DNA of 5,532 nucleotides from Acidobacteriota bacterium (GCA_021804195.1 JAJZKJ010000181.1:1-5532); one strand, 5' to 3'. Shown: positions 1 through 5,532, numbered from the stretch's first letter. Numbers and translations: made by a program. Notes: a model not told the origin generated them from the letters alone.

Positions 1-1
1 T

Positions 2-1078
2 CTGAAACTCATGATGGATATGCGGTTCAGGGCGATTGCGGTCGTGAACATCGGCTACAACCTGATTGCCATGGTGGTGAGCATCCTGCTGGCGTGGCGG
101 GGGTTCGGGGCGTACAGCTTCGTGATTCCCCTGCCGGTGGCAGGGTTGGTGCGGGCGGTCTGGCTCTGGCGGCTCACGAGGCCACCCATCAGGCTTCGGC
201 CGCAGATAGGGCGCTGGAAATTTCTGATCGGCGACAGCGTGTTTATGCTGGGGACCGGCTTTCTCGGCGCACTGGTCCTGCAGTCCGGAAACCTTGCCTT
301 GGGGTTTCTCTGCACGAAGGCAGTGGTGGGCCAGTTCTTCTTTGCGTTCAACCTCTCAACACAAATCTGGCAGTTGCTTTCGCAGAATCTCGGCAGCGTG
401 CTGCTGCCGGCGCTGGCCAAGCTCCAGGGCGACCGACCGCGGCAGGTTGCGGCGCTTTTGCGGGCTTCACGGATGCTTGCTTTCGTCGGCGTGCCACTGA
501 GTTTGCTGCTGGCGGTGGTGGCCAAGCCGGTGATATTGATTGTCTACGGCGCCAAATGGCTTCCCGCGGTGCCGGTGTTGCAGGTACTTGCGACCTCCAT
601 GGCCGTGAGCCTCCCCGGTTCGCTTGCGTACACGGCGCTGCAGTCGCAGGGGCGGTTCCGTGCGGTTTTTATTTTTACCGCCCTGCAGTTGCCCGCCTTT
701 CTGGCCGCCGCCCTTGTCGGCGCCAGACTCGGCGGCGCGATGGGTGTTTCTGTCGGCTGGCTGCTGGTTAACCTGATCTCCTCACCCCTCTGGATCAAGA
801 TCGCGGGCGGGCGCGAGGTTGGCTGGGGCCGGGTGCTGGGAGTTTATGCAGGCCCATTCCTCGCCAGCGCGGCGGCTTTGGCCCCGGCAGCCATCCCAAT
901 CTTGTGGTGGCACGCGCTCGCCACGCAGTACGTGCTGCAGGGCCTGCTCGCTGCCGCTTCGCTCCTGGCAATTTACCCCGCCTCGGGCGCCGCGCTTTGC
1001 CGGACTGAATCTGCGGCCTTTTCTGAACAGGTCCGCCAGCTTGCGCGAAGGTGTTTTTCAGGCGCGGGCGATGGCTGA
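2..1078 (+). CDS. Wzx-like polysaccharide flippase, 5'-truncated by the window edge (copy A)
   Basis: Integral membrane protein of the MOP flippase superfamily (polysaccharide transporter, Wzx-like), expected to move lipid-linked oligosaccharide across the inner membrane. The frame is open to the left edge, so the ATGs at 11, 14 and 20 are internal. Alignment with the complete paralogue at 2269-3783 puts the visible first residues at about residue 144 of that protein, so roughly 143 N-terminal residues lie outside the window. The visible 358 residues are a series of hydrophobic segments. Blocks shared with the paralogue are DMRFRAIA, RGFGAYSF (about 33-40 of the fragment), VVGQFFFA, SQNLG.VLLPALAKLQ and YGAKWLPAVP (about 182-191), the last typical of this family. 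It ends with TGA after a short basic tail. Membership of the family is clear; the substrate cannot be read from sequence. It may be co-transcribed with the fucosyltransferase gene, though a promoter lies between them. Confidence 0.9.
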   Translation: MKLMMDMRFRAIAVVNIGYNLIAMVVSILLAWRGFGAYSFVIPLPVAGLVRAVWLWRLTRPPIRLRPQIGRWKFLIGDSVFMLGTGFLGALVLQSGNLALGFLCTKAVVGQFFFAFNLSTQIWQLLSQNLGSVLLPALAKLQGDRPRQVAALLRASRMLAFVGVPLSLLLAVVAKPVILIVYGAKWLPAVPVLQVLATSMAVSLPGSLAYTALQSQGRFRAVFIFTALQLPAFLAAALVGARLGGAMGVSVGWLLVNLISSPLWIKIAGGREVGWGRVLGVYAGPFLASAAALAPAAIPILWWHALATQYVLQGLLAAASLLAIYPASGAALCRTESAAFSEQVRQLARRCFSGAGDG

Positions 1079-1083
1079 CGCGC

Positions 1084-1099
1084 GGCGCCGCATCGCGCC
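1084..1099 (+). terminator. GC-rich hairpin just after the flippase A stop (weak terminator candidate)
   Basis: GGCGC (1084-1088) and GCGCC (1095-1099) form a perfect 5-bp stem with a 6-base loop, beginning six bases after the TGA of flippase A. A second inverted pair, CACCGT (1099-1104) and ACGGTG (1124-1129), follows at once. There is no T-run behind either, so this is not a textbook intrinsic terminator. It may be mRNA-end structure, an attenuating structure, or chance in G+C-rich DNA. Confidence 0.2.
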
Positions 1100-1151
1100 A
1101 CCGTGCCGCGGTTGGGCCGGTGTACGGTGCCCCCCGCCGCGAGCCTGCAGC

Positions 1152-1180
1152 TTGTCCGTCTCCACGCCGGGGTTTATACT
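1152..1180 (+). promoter_or_regulatory. sigma70-like promoter for the fucosyltransferase gene
   Basis: The -35 box TTGTCC (1152-1157, 4 of 6 consensus bases) and the -10 box TATACT (1175-1180, 5 of 6) are separated by exactly 17 bases, the optimal sigma70 spacing. The -10 lies in an AT-richer patch within a G+C-rich spacer. Transcription would start near 1187, leaving an untranslated leader of about 58 bases before the ATG at 1245. No other gene lies in the spacer 1079-1244. This suggests the fucosyltransferase can be expressed independently of flippase A. The assignment rests on motif match only. Confidence 0.5.
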
Positions 1181-1192
1181 TCCCTGACGCCG

Positions 1193-1211
1193 AGTCGAAA
1201 TTTCGCCGACT
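1193..1211 (+). promoter_or_regulatory. palindrome in the leader of the fucosyltransferase gene (possible operator or hairpin)
   Basis: CGAAATTTCG (1196-1205) is a perfect 10-base palindrome. It is overlapped by a wider inverted pair, AGTCG (1193-1197) with CGACT (1207-1211). It begins about six bases after the predicted transcription start, a position where a repressor could bind or a short RNA hairpin could form. No known regulator motif is recognised. Confidence 0.3.
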
Positions 1212-1244
1212 TAGCAGGGCGGCGGAGGGCGGGCCGGGACGACT

Positions 1245-2198
1245 ATGACAGATGCTGGCGTATTGGTGAGACTGGATGGGGGGCTGGGGAACCAGATGTT
1301 TCAGTACGCACTGGGCCGGGCCCTGAGCCTGCACCTCGGCGAACCCCTGACCTTGGATATCGGCGCCTACCGCAGCTACACCACGCGCCAATATGGACTC
1401 GGTGTTTTCAATATCTCGGGCTCTACTGCGCCAGCGTCGGGTGTCCCGGAAGCGGGGCCGACGCCAGTGAAGGCTGCGGGCCGAAATCTCGCGCAACTGG
1501 CAAAGAGGCTCCTTCCACCTGCGGTGTCAAACCTGAGGCGTGCTGCAGCCAAGAAACAGGAAATTGCGATTCCGATCTGGGCCCCGCCCGGCCCTTGGAC
1601 CATTTACCGGGAGCGGGAAGATTTCGCATTCGACGAGGCGGTACCTGCGAGCAGGCCCCCGGTATTTCTTGTCGGGTATTGGCAGAATGAGCGGTATTTC
1701 GCGGATCACACAGATGCGCTGCGACGCGACTTTACGCTCAGGGCGGCGCTCTCCGAAAAAGCCAGGCACTTTCAGCAGCAGATCACCGAGCGGCAGCCAT
1801 CGGTGAGCCTCCACGTGCGGCGGGGCGACTACGTCCGGAACACAGCGGAGGCGCGCCGGCGCCTTGACGTGTGCGGCGTGGACTACTACCGCCGTGCGCT
1901 TGATTTTCTGAATTCCAAGGTTCCGGTGGCGAGCACCTTCGTCTTCAGCGACGAGATCGCATGGGTCAAGGATAACCTCAAGATTGAAAATGCGGTCTAC
2001 GTCGACGGATGCGCGGACTTCGAAGAACTGTTCCTCATGAGTTGCTGCCGACATAATATCATCGCCAATAGCACCTTTAGTTGGTGGGGCGCGTGGCTAA
2101 ACGCCGACAACAATAAAGTGGTGATTGCCCCCAAGCAATGGGTCAACGGAGACACCAGCGGAAGGACGCCGGTACCTGCGGGGTGGGTTCGGCTATAA
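1245..2198 (+). CDS. GT11 family alpha-1,2-fucosyltransferase
   Basis: A cytoplasmic glycosyltransferase of 317 residues, about the usual length for family GT11, predicted to transfer fucose from GDP-fucose in an alpha-1,2 linkage onto a growing repeat unit. All family hallmarks are present: GGLGNQMFQYA at residues 12-22 near the N-terminus; the donor-binding H-x-R-R-G-D-Y motif at 190-196; FVFSDE at 232-237; and NSTFSWWGAW at 275-284. No signal peptide or membrane segment is seen. The ATG at 1245 places the GGLGNQ motif where the family normally has it. The purine-rich GGAGGG at 1224-1229 is far from the start, so the ribosome site is weak, with GGGAC nearer. The gene sits between two paralogous flippases and ends in TAA, which overlaps a TATAAT box. 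GDP-fucose synthesis genes (gmd, fcl) are not visible. The family call is secure; acceptor and exact linkage are inferred, and some GT11 members may use other donors. Confidence 0.93.
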   Translation: MTDAGVLVRLDGGLGNQMFQYALGRALSLHLGEPLTLDIGAYRSYTTRQYGLGVFNISGSTAPASGVPEAGPTPVKAAGRNLAQLAKRLLPPAVSNLRRAAAKKQEIAIPIWAPPGPWTIYREREDFAFDEAVPASRPPVFLVGYWQNERYFADHTDALRRDFTLRAALSEKARHFQQQITERQPSVSLHVRRGDYVRNTAEARRRLDVCGVDYYRRALDFLNSKVPVASTFVFSDEIAWVKDNLKIENAVYVDGCADFEELFLMSCCRHNIIANSTFSWWGAWLNADNNKVVIAPKQWVNGDTSGRTPVPAGWVRL

Positions 2199-2219
2199 TT
2201 TGGCCGGTACGGAGCCGGT
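2168..2219 (+). promoter_or_regulatory. possible -10 box and GCCGGT repeats ahead of flippase B
   Basis: A perfect TATAAT (2194-2199) overlaps the TAA stop of the fucosyltransferase. Three copies of GCCGGT surround it, at 2168, 2203 and 2214; the first two extend to GCCGGTAC. No acceptable -35 box exists at 16-18 bases upstream (GGTACC at 17) and there is no TGn extension, so a constitutive sigma70 promoter is doubtful. An activator-dependent promoter or chance are both possible. It would give a second entry point for transcription of flippase B. Confidence 0.3.
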
Positions 2220-2225
2220 GGCGTT

Positions 2226-2249
2226 CGCGGGGCGATTTACGGCCCCTCG
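2226..2249 (+). other. hairpin in the leader of flippase B
   Basis: GGGGC (2229-2233) pairs with GCCCC (2242-2246) around an 8-base loop. The stem extends by two more pairs (2226-2227 with 2248-2249) after one mismatch. It lies between the possible -10 box and the Shine-Dalgarno sequence, ending ten bases before GGAGG. It could influence translation of the TTG-started gene. No T-run follows, so it is not an intrinsic terminator. Confidence 0.3.
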
Positions 2250-2258
2250 CAGGGACCC

Positions 2259-2271
2259 GGAGGAAAACTTG
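2259..2271 (+). promoter_or_regulatory. Shine-Dalgarno sequence that sets a TTG start for flippase B
   Basis: GGAGG (2259-2263) is followed by five bases (AAAAC) and TTG (2269-2271). This is the only strong ribosome site near the 5' end of the frame. The next in-frame ATG falls inside the second hydrophobic segment (residue 59), too late for a real start. Starting upstream would add a non-membrane, arginine-rich leader encoded largely over the end of the fucosyltransferase gene, so those residues are probably not translated. Confidence 0.75.
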
Positions 2272-3783
2272 TCCAGCCAACCCGGCGGCCAGAAAGTCGC
2301 CAAATCGCTTACGTCGCAGGCGGCCAACGGCTTCGTCTGGACGCTTGTCCAGATCCTCGGCTCAAAGGTTGTCGGTCTGCTCGGGCAGATCATTCTTGCG
2401 AGGCTCCTGCTGCCGCGCGACTTCGGCCTCCTCGCGATCACCATGATCGCCGTCTCGTTCGCCAGCGTCATCCGCCAGACGGGTATTCAGCAGATTCTGG
2501 TGCAGCGGCACAAAAATTTTCGCCGTTGGGCGAACCCGGCATTCTGGTTTGAGCTTACGTTCGGCACAGCGACGGCACTTCTTCTGGCCGCCGCCAGCCC
2601 GATCGCAGCGTCGGTGTTTCACAGCCGTATGCTGATCGGCCTGATTCTCGTGAGTGCCTCGGCGGCGCCGCTGAGCGCGTGGTTCGTCGTTCCGACCGCC
2701 CGACTGATGATTGACATGCGGTTCAGGGCGATCGCAATGGTTAACATCGCGACCAATATACTTTTGACTGCCATGAGCGTATTTCTGGCGTGGCGCGGTT
2801 TTGGCGCCTACAGCTTCCTGATCCCCATACCGATTTCAGGCGCCGTCCGGTGCATCTGGCTCTGGATGCTGGCGAGGCCGCGCATTCGCCTGCACCCGCA
2901 GTTCCGCCGTTGGCGTTTCCTGGTCGGCGACAGCGGTTTCATGATCGCGACGGGATTCCTGAATTCCGTCATCTACCAGGCCGGTTATCTGGTGCTCGGC
3001 CTGCTCTACCAGAAATCTGTTGTCGGGCAGTTCTTCTTTGCGCTGAATCTTTCGAATCAGGTGGCTTATCTGCTGTCGCAGAACCTCGGCAATGTGCTGC
3101 TGCCCGCGCTGGCGAAATTGCAGGATGACGCAGCCCGCCATGCCGCCGCATTGGTGCGGGCGCTACGCATGCTAACGTTCATCAGCACGCCGGCGTGCCT
3201 GCTGCTGCTCGTGGTTGCCAAGCCGTTCGTGGTGATTATTTACGGCGCCAAGTGGCTTCCGGCGGTTCCGATTCTGCAGCTGATGGCCGCCGCCTCCGCG
3301 ATCAGCATACCGTGCACGCCGGCCGTGGCCGCGATCCAATCGCAGGGGCGATTTTCGCTGCTGTTCTGGTGGACGCTGATTCAGACGCCGGTCTTTATCG
3401 GTGCGATTTTTGCCGGGGCGTGGTGTGGCGCCGGGATTGGTGTGGCGGTGGCGTGGCTCATTTTCTCGCTCGTTGCCAGCCCGATAACCATCAGGCTGGC
3501 CCTGCTTAAGGAGGCGGCGTGGCGCGGTGTTTTTGGGATTTACGCCGGGCCATTTCTCGCCGGCGTGTTGGCGTTTACTCCACCGCTCACGGTCGATTGG
3601 CTCTGGCCGCCACTTGGCGCCCACCTCCTGGCAAGCGGCGCCATCGCGGCCGGGTGCCTTGGAGTCCTGTATCCCCTTATCACCCGGTGGCTCTGCCCGG
3701 CGGAAATTACCCAATTCCTGGGGCACCTCCGCGCCCCGGTAAAGAAATTCTTCACTGCACGCGGGGACGCTCCGAGCCGTTAG
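2269..3783 (+). CDS. Wzx-like polysaccharide flippase, complete (copy B)
   Basis: Integral membrane protein of 504 residues, the normal size for Wzx-like members of the MOP flippase superfamily, predicted to flip undecaprenyl-linked sugar units across the inner membrane. Hydrophobic segments occur throughout, probably 12-14, the first around residues 20-42. Family features are ARLLLPRDFG (44-53), RGFGAYSF (176-183), GQFFFALNLS (253-262), SQNLGNVLLPALAKLQ (270-285), YGAKWLPAVP (325-334) and YAGPFLA (425-431). The start is the TTG at 2269, chosen for its ideally spaced GGAGG; the frame stays open further upstream. It lies 70 bases after the fucosyltransferase stop and is paralogous to flippase A: by eye about 60% identical over the first 70 aligned residues, falling to little similarity after YAGPFLA. 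Its TAG stop overlaps the stop of the convergent glycosyltransferase gene. The family is clear; the substrate is unknown. Confidence 0.92.
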   Translation: MSSQPGGQKVAKSLTSQAANGFVWTLVQILGSKVVGLLGQIILARLLLPRDFGLLAITMIAVSFASVIRQTGIQQILVQRHKNFRRWANPAFWFELTFGTATALLLAAASPIAASVFHSRMLIGLILVSASAAPLSAWFVVPTARLMIDMRFRAIAMVNIATNILLTAMSVFLAWRGFGAYSFLIPIPISGAVRCIWLWMLARPRIRLHPQFRRWRFLVGDSGFMIATGFLNSVIYQAGYLVLGLLYQKSVVGQFFFALNLSNQVAYLLSQNLGNVLLPALAKLQDDAARHAAALVRALRMLTFISTPACLLLLVVAKPFVVIIYGAKWLPAVPILQLMAAASAISIPCTPAVAAIQSQGRFSLLFWWTLIQTPVFIGAIFAGAWCGAGIGVAVAWLIFSLVASPITIRLALLKEAAWRGVFGIYAGPFLAGVLAFTPPLTVDWLWPPLGAHLLASGAIAAGCLGVLYPLITRWLCPAEITQFLGHLRAPVKKFFTARGDAPSR

Positions 3784-4946
3784 CTCGCGCCCGCCGCCCC
3801 CGAACGCAATCGCCCGTAGTTCTCGGCCATCTGCTTGGCGACCGTCTCCGGCCGCAGGTATTCCACCACCCATCGGCGGCCCGCCGCCCCGGCCGCCCCC
3901 AGCCGCTCACGGTTCCTGAGCGCCGCCGGTAAATCGCGAGAAAGCGCCGCAGCACTCGCCTGGGTAGGAAACCCCGCTCCAGCCTTTAGTATTTCGCCCC
4001 CGATGCCGGTTTCCGGCGTTACCAGCACCGGCGTGCAGCACGCAAGTGACTCAACGAACACCATGCCGAAGTTCTCATGGCTGCTTGGCACGGCCAATAT
4101 CGCCGCACGGCGGTACAGCGCCACCTTCGCCGGGCCGCTGACCAGGCCGACAAAATGCGTACAGCCGGTGATCCCCGCCCGCGCCACCAAGCCCCTCATC
4201 TCGGCCTCGTATGCGGGCGCACCGCTTCCGGCGACGATGAGCTGCGCGGATGGAAATTCCTTCAGCACGCTGGGGAAGGCGGAGATGACCTCCGGAAGCC
4301 CCTTGCCCGGGTGGATGCGCGACAGGAAAAGCACCCATGGGCCGCTCGCGGGCAGGTTCGGAAAGTATTTGAGTGCCTCGTCCCGCCCCGGTGGATCTTG
4401 GTAAAACCCCTCCGCAGGGAAAATCGGGGCGATGAAATGAGGCACATCGCCCGGCATGCGGCCTACGGCAAGTTCGGCCTCCATCTCCGTGACAAAATGG
4501 ATTGCGGCTGCACCCTGCAGCATCGGCCTCGTGAACAGGTGGTAATAAGGGAGTTTGCGGAACCGGTGGCGGGCCATCGACCATGGGGAAAGCATGCCAT
4601 GCGGCGAAAGGACCTGCGGCTTGCCGAGCCTCCGCGCCTCCCGGGCCGCAACGATCAGGATCGAGTCCCAGATTCCGTGCAGGTGGATGATATCGGCACG
4701 CGCAACCAAGGCGCGGAGCCTCGGCGGCGTGGGCCGTAGTAATTCTACCGGGCTGCCGCCGTGAAAGGCGAAGACGGGTACCGTTGGGGCCTGCTCACCG
4801 GGACCCACGTCACCATCCTCCGCCTCACAACAGGCGATGTTGGAATGTGCACCGATCCGCTCCAGGCTTGCAGCCATCTGGCGCACGGCGAAGGCTGGGC
4901 CGCCCGCTTGGGCGCGCATCGACCTGATGACTTGGAGAATCTGCAT
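3780..4946 (-). CDS. GT4 family (group 1) glycosyltransferase
   Basis: A retaining GT-B fold glycosyltransferase of 388 residues, expected to add a sugar from a nucleotide donor to the lipid-linked unit at the cytoplasmic membrane face. The N-terminal domain shows the glycine loop AGGPAFAV (14-21), HLHGIWD (88-94) and SPHGML (114-119). The C-terminal domain shows the donor-site segment FLSRIHPGKGL (207-217, with R210 and K215) and the E-x7-E motif ENFGMVFVE (E291, E299), the mark of the family. No signal peptide is seen. The ATG at 4946 is supported by the MQILQVI beginning, usual for these enzymes, but no good Shine-Dalgarno precedes it. Instead a 14-residue ORF ends three bases before it in the same frame, suggesting translational coupling. 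It follows the ligase-like gene after 63 bases, probably in one operon. Sugar specificity cannot be told from sequence. Confidence 0.93.
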   Translation of the reverse strand: MQILQVIRSMRAQAGGPAFAVRQMAASLERIGAHSNIACCEAEDGDVGPGEQAPTVPVFAFHGGSPVELLRPTPPRLRALVARADIIHLHGIWDSILIVAAREARRLGKPQVLSPHGMLSPWSMARHRFRKLPYYHLFTRPMLQGAAAIHFVTEMEAELAVGRMPGDVPHFIAPIFPAEGFYQDPPGRDEALKYFPNLPASGPWVLFLSRIHPGKGLPEVISAFPSVLKEFPSAQLIVAGSGAPAYEAEMRGLVARAGITGCTHFVGLVSGPAKVALYRRAAILAVPSSHENFGMVFVESLACCTPVLVTPETGIGGEILKAGAGFPTQASAAALSRDLPAALRNRERLGAAGAAGRRWVVEYLRPETVAKQMAENYGRLRSGAAGAS

Positions 4947-4949
4947 AAA

Positions 4950-4994
4950 TTACCCGTCGCGTTGGGAGCTCGCGGTAGAGTTCCGCTGCGCCAT
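4950..4994 (-). CDS. putative 14-residue leader ORF before the GT4 gene
   Basis: On the minus strand an ATG at 4994 opens a 14-codon frame, MAQRNSTASSQRDG, closed by TAA at 4950-4952. The stop is followed by TTT and then the ATG of the glycosyltransferase in the same frame. A G-rich tract (AGGGGGGGAG, minus strand of 4996-5005) stands directly before its ATG and could act as a ribosome site, better than anything before the main gene. Possible readings are a leader that delivers ribosomes for reinitiation, a decayed N-terminal extension cut off by a stop codon, or chance. The peptide is polar and resembles nothing known to me. Inside it, GCGG and CCGC (minus strand) could form a small hairpin. 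Confidence 0.4.
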   Translation of the reverse strand: MAQRNSTASSQRDG

Positions 4995-5009
4995 ACTCCC
5001 CCCCTGTTC

Positions 5010-5531
5010 TTAGCGTTGGCCCAACCCTACCGGCGAACCGGCCGTTGGTCCGCGAGTCGGCGCGGCGCCCGCCTGCGCCGGATGCGCGATCGCGTTGACT
5101 TGATCAACCGCCACGCCGGTGAGCGCCAGGGCGAGCGCCACGAAGAAACCCTGGGTAGTCGAGAGGGAAAGGAGGTAGGCGTCGAAGACCATGCCGGCCG
5201 CCAGCGCGGTGCTCAGCGCCAAGGCGAGGTCGCAGAGCCTTCGCCCTTTGGGGTTCAGACGCGATCTGAATTTGAAGATGTGTAGCATGTCCCGTGCCTG
5301 AAGTTCCATCAACACGACGAGCACCGCGACCCCTAACAGGCCCAGATCTCCCGCCACGGAGAGGTAGGAGTTTTCCACCCAGGTGTGGGGCGCAAACTTG
5401 CCGAAAATGGGGTGCTCTAGGAAGACGTGCCAAGTGCGCATCCACACCGCGCCCCGATCGTTCACGGTCGACCCCAGTCGAACGGCCGCCACGTCAGCGC
5501 GACGATAAAGGTGAGAATAGGCCTCCCACGC
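5010..5531 (-). CDS. O-antigen ligase/polymerase-like membrane protein, C-terminal part (5' end outside window)
   Basis: The frame runs open through the right edge; only 173 C-terminal residues are visible. The GTG at 5492 is internal, since coding continues upstream with AWEAYSHLYRRAD. The segment R-G-A-V-W-x-R-T-W-H-V-F-L-E-H-P-I-F-G followed by H-T-W-V-E-N-S-Y-L and GDLGLLG matches the pattern of the large periplasmic loop and following helix of Wzy_C/O-antigen ligase proteins (polymerase Wzy, ligase WaaL or exopolysaccharide polymerase). Three hydrophobic helices follow (LLGVAVLVVLM; LALALSTALAAGMVF; FFVALALALTGVAV), with a positively charged stretch between the first two (FKFRSRLNPKGRR) and an Ala/Gly/Pro-rich polar tail. 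It would join repeat units or transfer the glycan to its acceptor on the periplasmic side. Polymerase versus ligase cannot be decided from this fragment. It lies 63 bases upstream of the GT4 gene on the same strand. Confidence 0.8.
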   Translation of the reverse strand, partial: AWEAYSHLYRRADVAAVRLGSTVNDRGAVWMRTWHVFLEHPIFGKFAPHTWVENSYLSVAGDLGLLGVAVLVVLMELQARDMLHIFKFRSRLNPKGRRLCDLALALSTALAAGMVFDAYLLSLSTTQGFFVALALALTGVAVDQVNAIAHPAQAGAAPTRGPTAGSPVGLGQR

Positions 5532-5532
5532 T

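Noticed and set aside
795..1496. Long minus-strand open frame of 233 codons antisense to the end of flippase A and the start of the fucosyltransferase
   Set aside because: It is arginine- and proline-rich, has no recognisable domain, and runs across two real genes and their promoter spacer. This is typical of antisense frames in G+C-rich DNA.
1103..1690. Plus-strand open frame starting in the spacer and overlapping the fucosyltransferase
   Set aside because: Mostly a frame-shadow of the GT11 gene, with cysteine- and proline-rich translation; nothing supports it in the spacer.
1639..2180. Repeated 11-mer CGGTACCTGCG at 1639-1649 and 2170-2180
   Set aside because: Both copies are within the fucosyltransferase coding sequence (coding Val-Pro-Ala). 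Two copies of a short G+C-rich word are expected by chance or codon bias.
2..3783. Long direct repeat suggesting a composite mobile element
   Set aside because: The similarity is that of diverged paralogous genes. There are no transposase, terminal inverted repeats or target-site duplications in the window.
3172..3873. Minus-strand open frame of 233 codons antisense to flippase B
   Set aside because: Low-complexity Arg/Gly/Pro-rich translation without hydrophobic core or motif. It overlaps the real flippase and the end of the GT4 gene in a different frame.
4077..4739. Plus-strand open frame of 220 codons across the GT4 gene
   Set aside because: It lies wholly inside a gene with intact GT4 motifs on the other strand, and its translation is Arg-rich with no domain.
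4761..5285. Plus-strand open frame of 174 codons across the GT4 start, the spacer and the ligase-like gene
   Set aside because: It spans three elements that are clearly arranged on the minus strand, and its translation shows no family feature.

Overview
The window is part of a surface-polysaccharide (O-antigen, capsule or exopolysaccharide) biosynthesis locus from a G+C-rich bacterium. The gene set (Wzx-type flippases, a Wzy/ligase-type membrane protein and cytoplasmic glycosyltransferases) is typical of the Wzx/Wzy-dependent pathway, and this usually points to a Gram-negative host. The sequence alone does not fix the phylum. There are no RNA genes, insertion sequences or CRISPR repeats.

Layout. 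The left two thirds (about 1-3783) reads on the + strand: a 5'-truncated Wzx-like flippase (2-1078), a 166-base spacer with a good sigma70-like promoter, a GT11 family alpha-1,2-fucosyltransferase (1245-2198), then a second, complete Wzx-like flippase (2269-3783) paralogous to the first. The right third reads on the - strand: the C-terminal part of an O-antigen ligase/polymerase-like protein (5010-5531, cut by the window edge), a 63-base spacer holding a likely 14-residue leader ORF (4950-4994), and a complete GT4 family glycosyltransferase (3780-4946). The two gene sets meet tail to tail, with their stop codons overlapping in the four bases TTAG at 3780-3783.

How the genes would work together (inference from the families). 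The GT4 and GT11 enzymes add sugars, the latter probably fucose, to a lipid-linked oligosaccharide on the cytoplasmic face of the inner membrane. A flippase moves the unit across the membrane, and the Wzy/WaaL-like protein polymerises it or transfers it to an acceptor. Genes for making GDP-fucose are not in the window.

The points most worth a second look are the paralogous flippases on either side of one fucosyltransferase, the in-frame leader ORF that ends three bases before the GT4 start, and the complete lack of space between the convergent transcription units. None of this amounts to a demonstrably new biological system.
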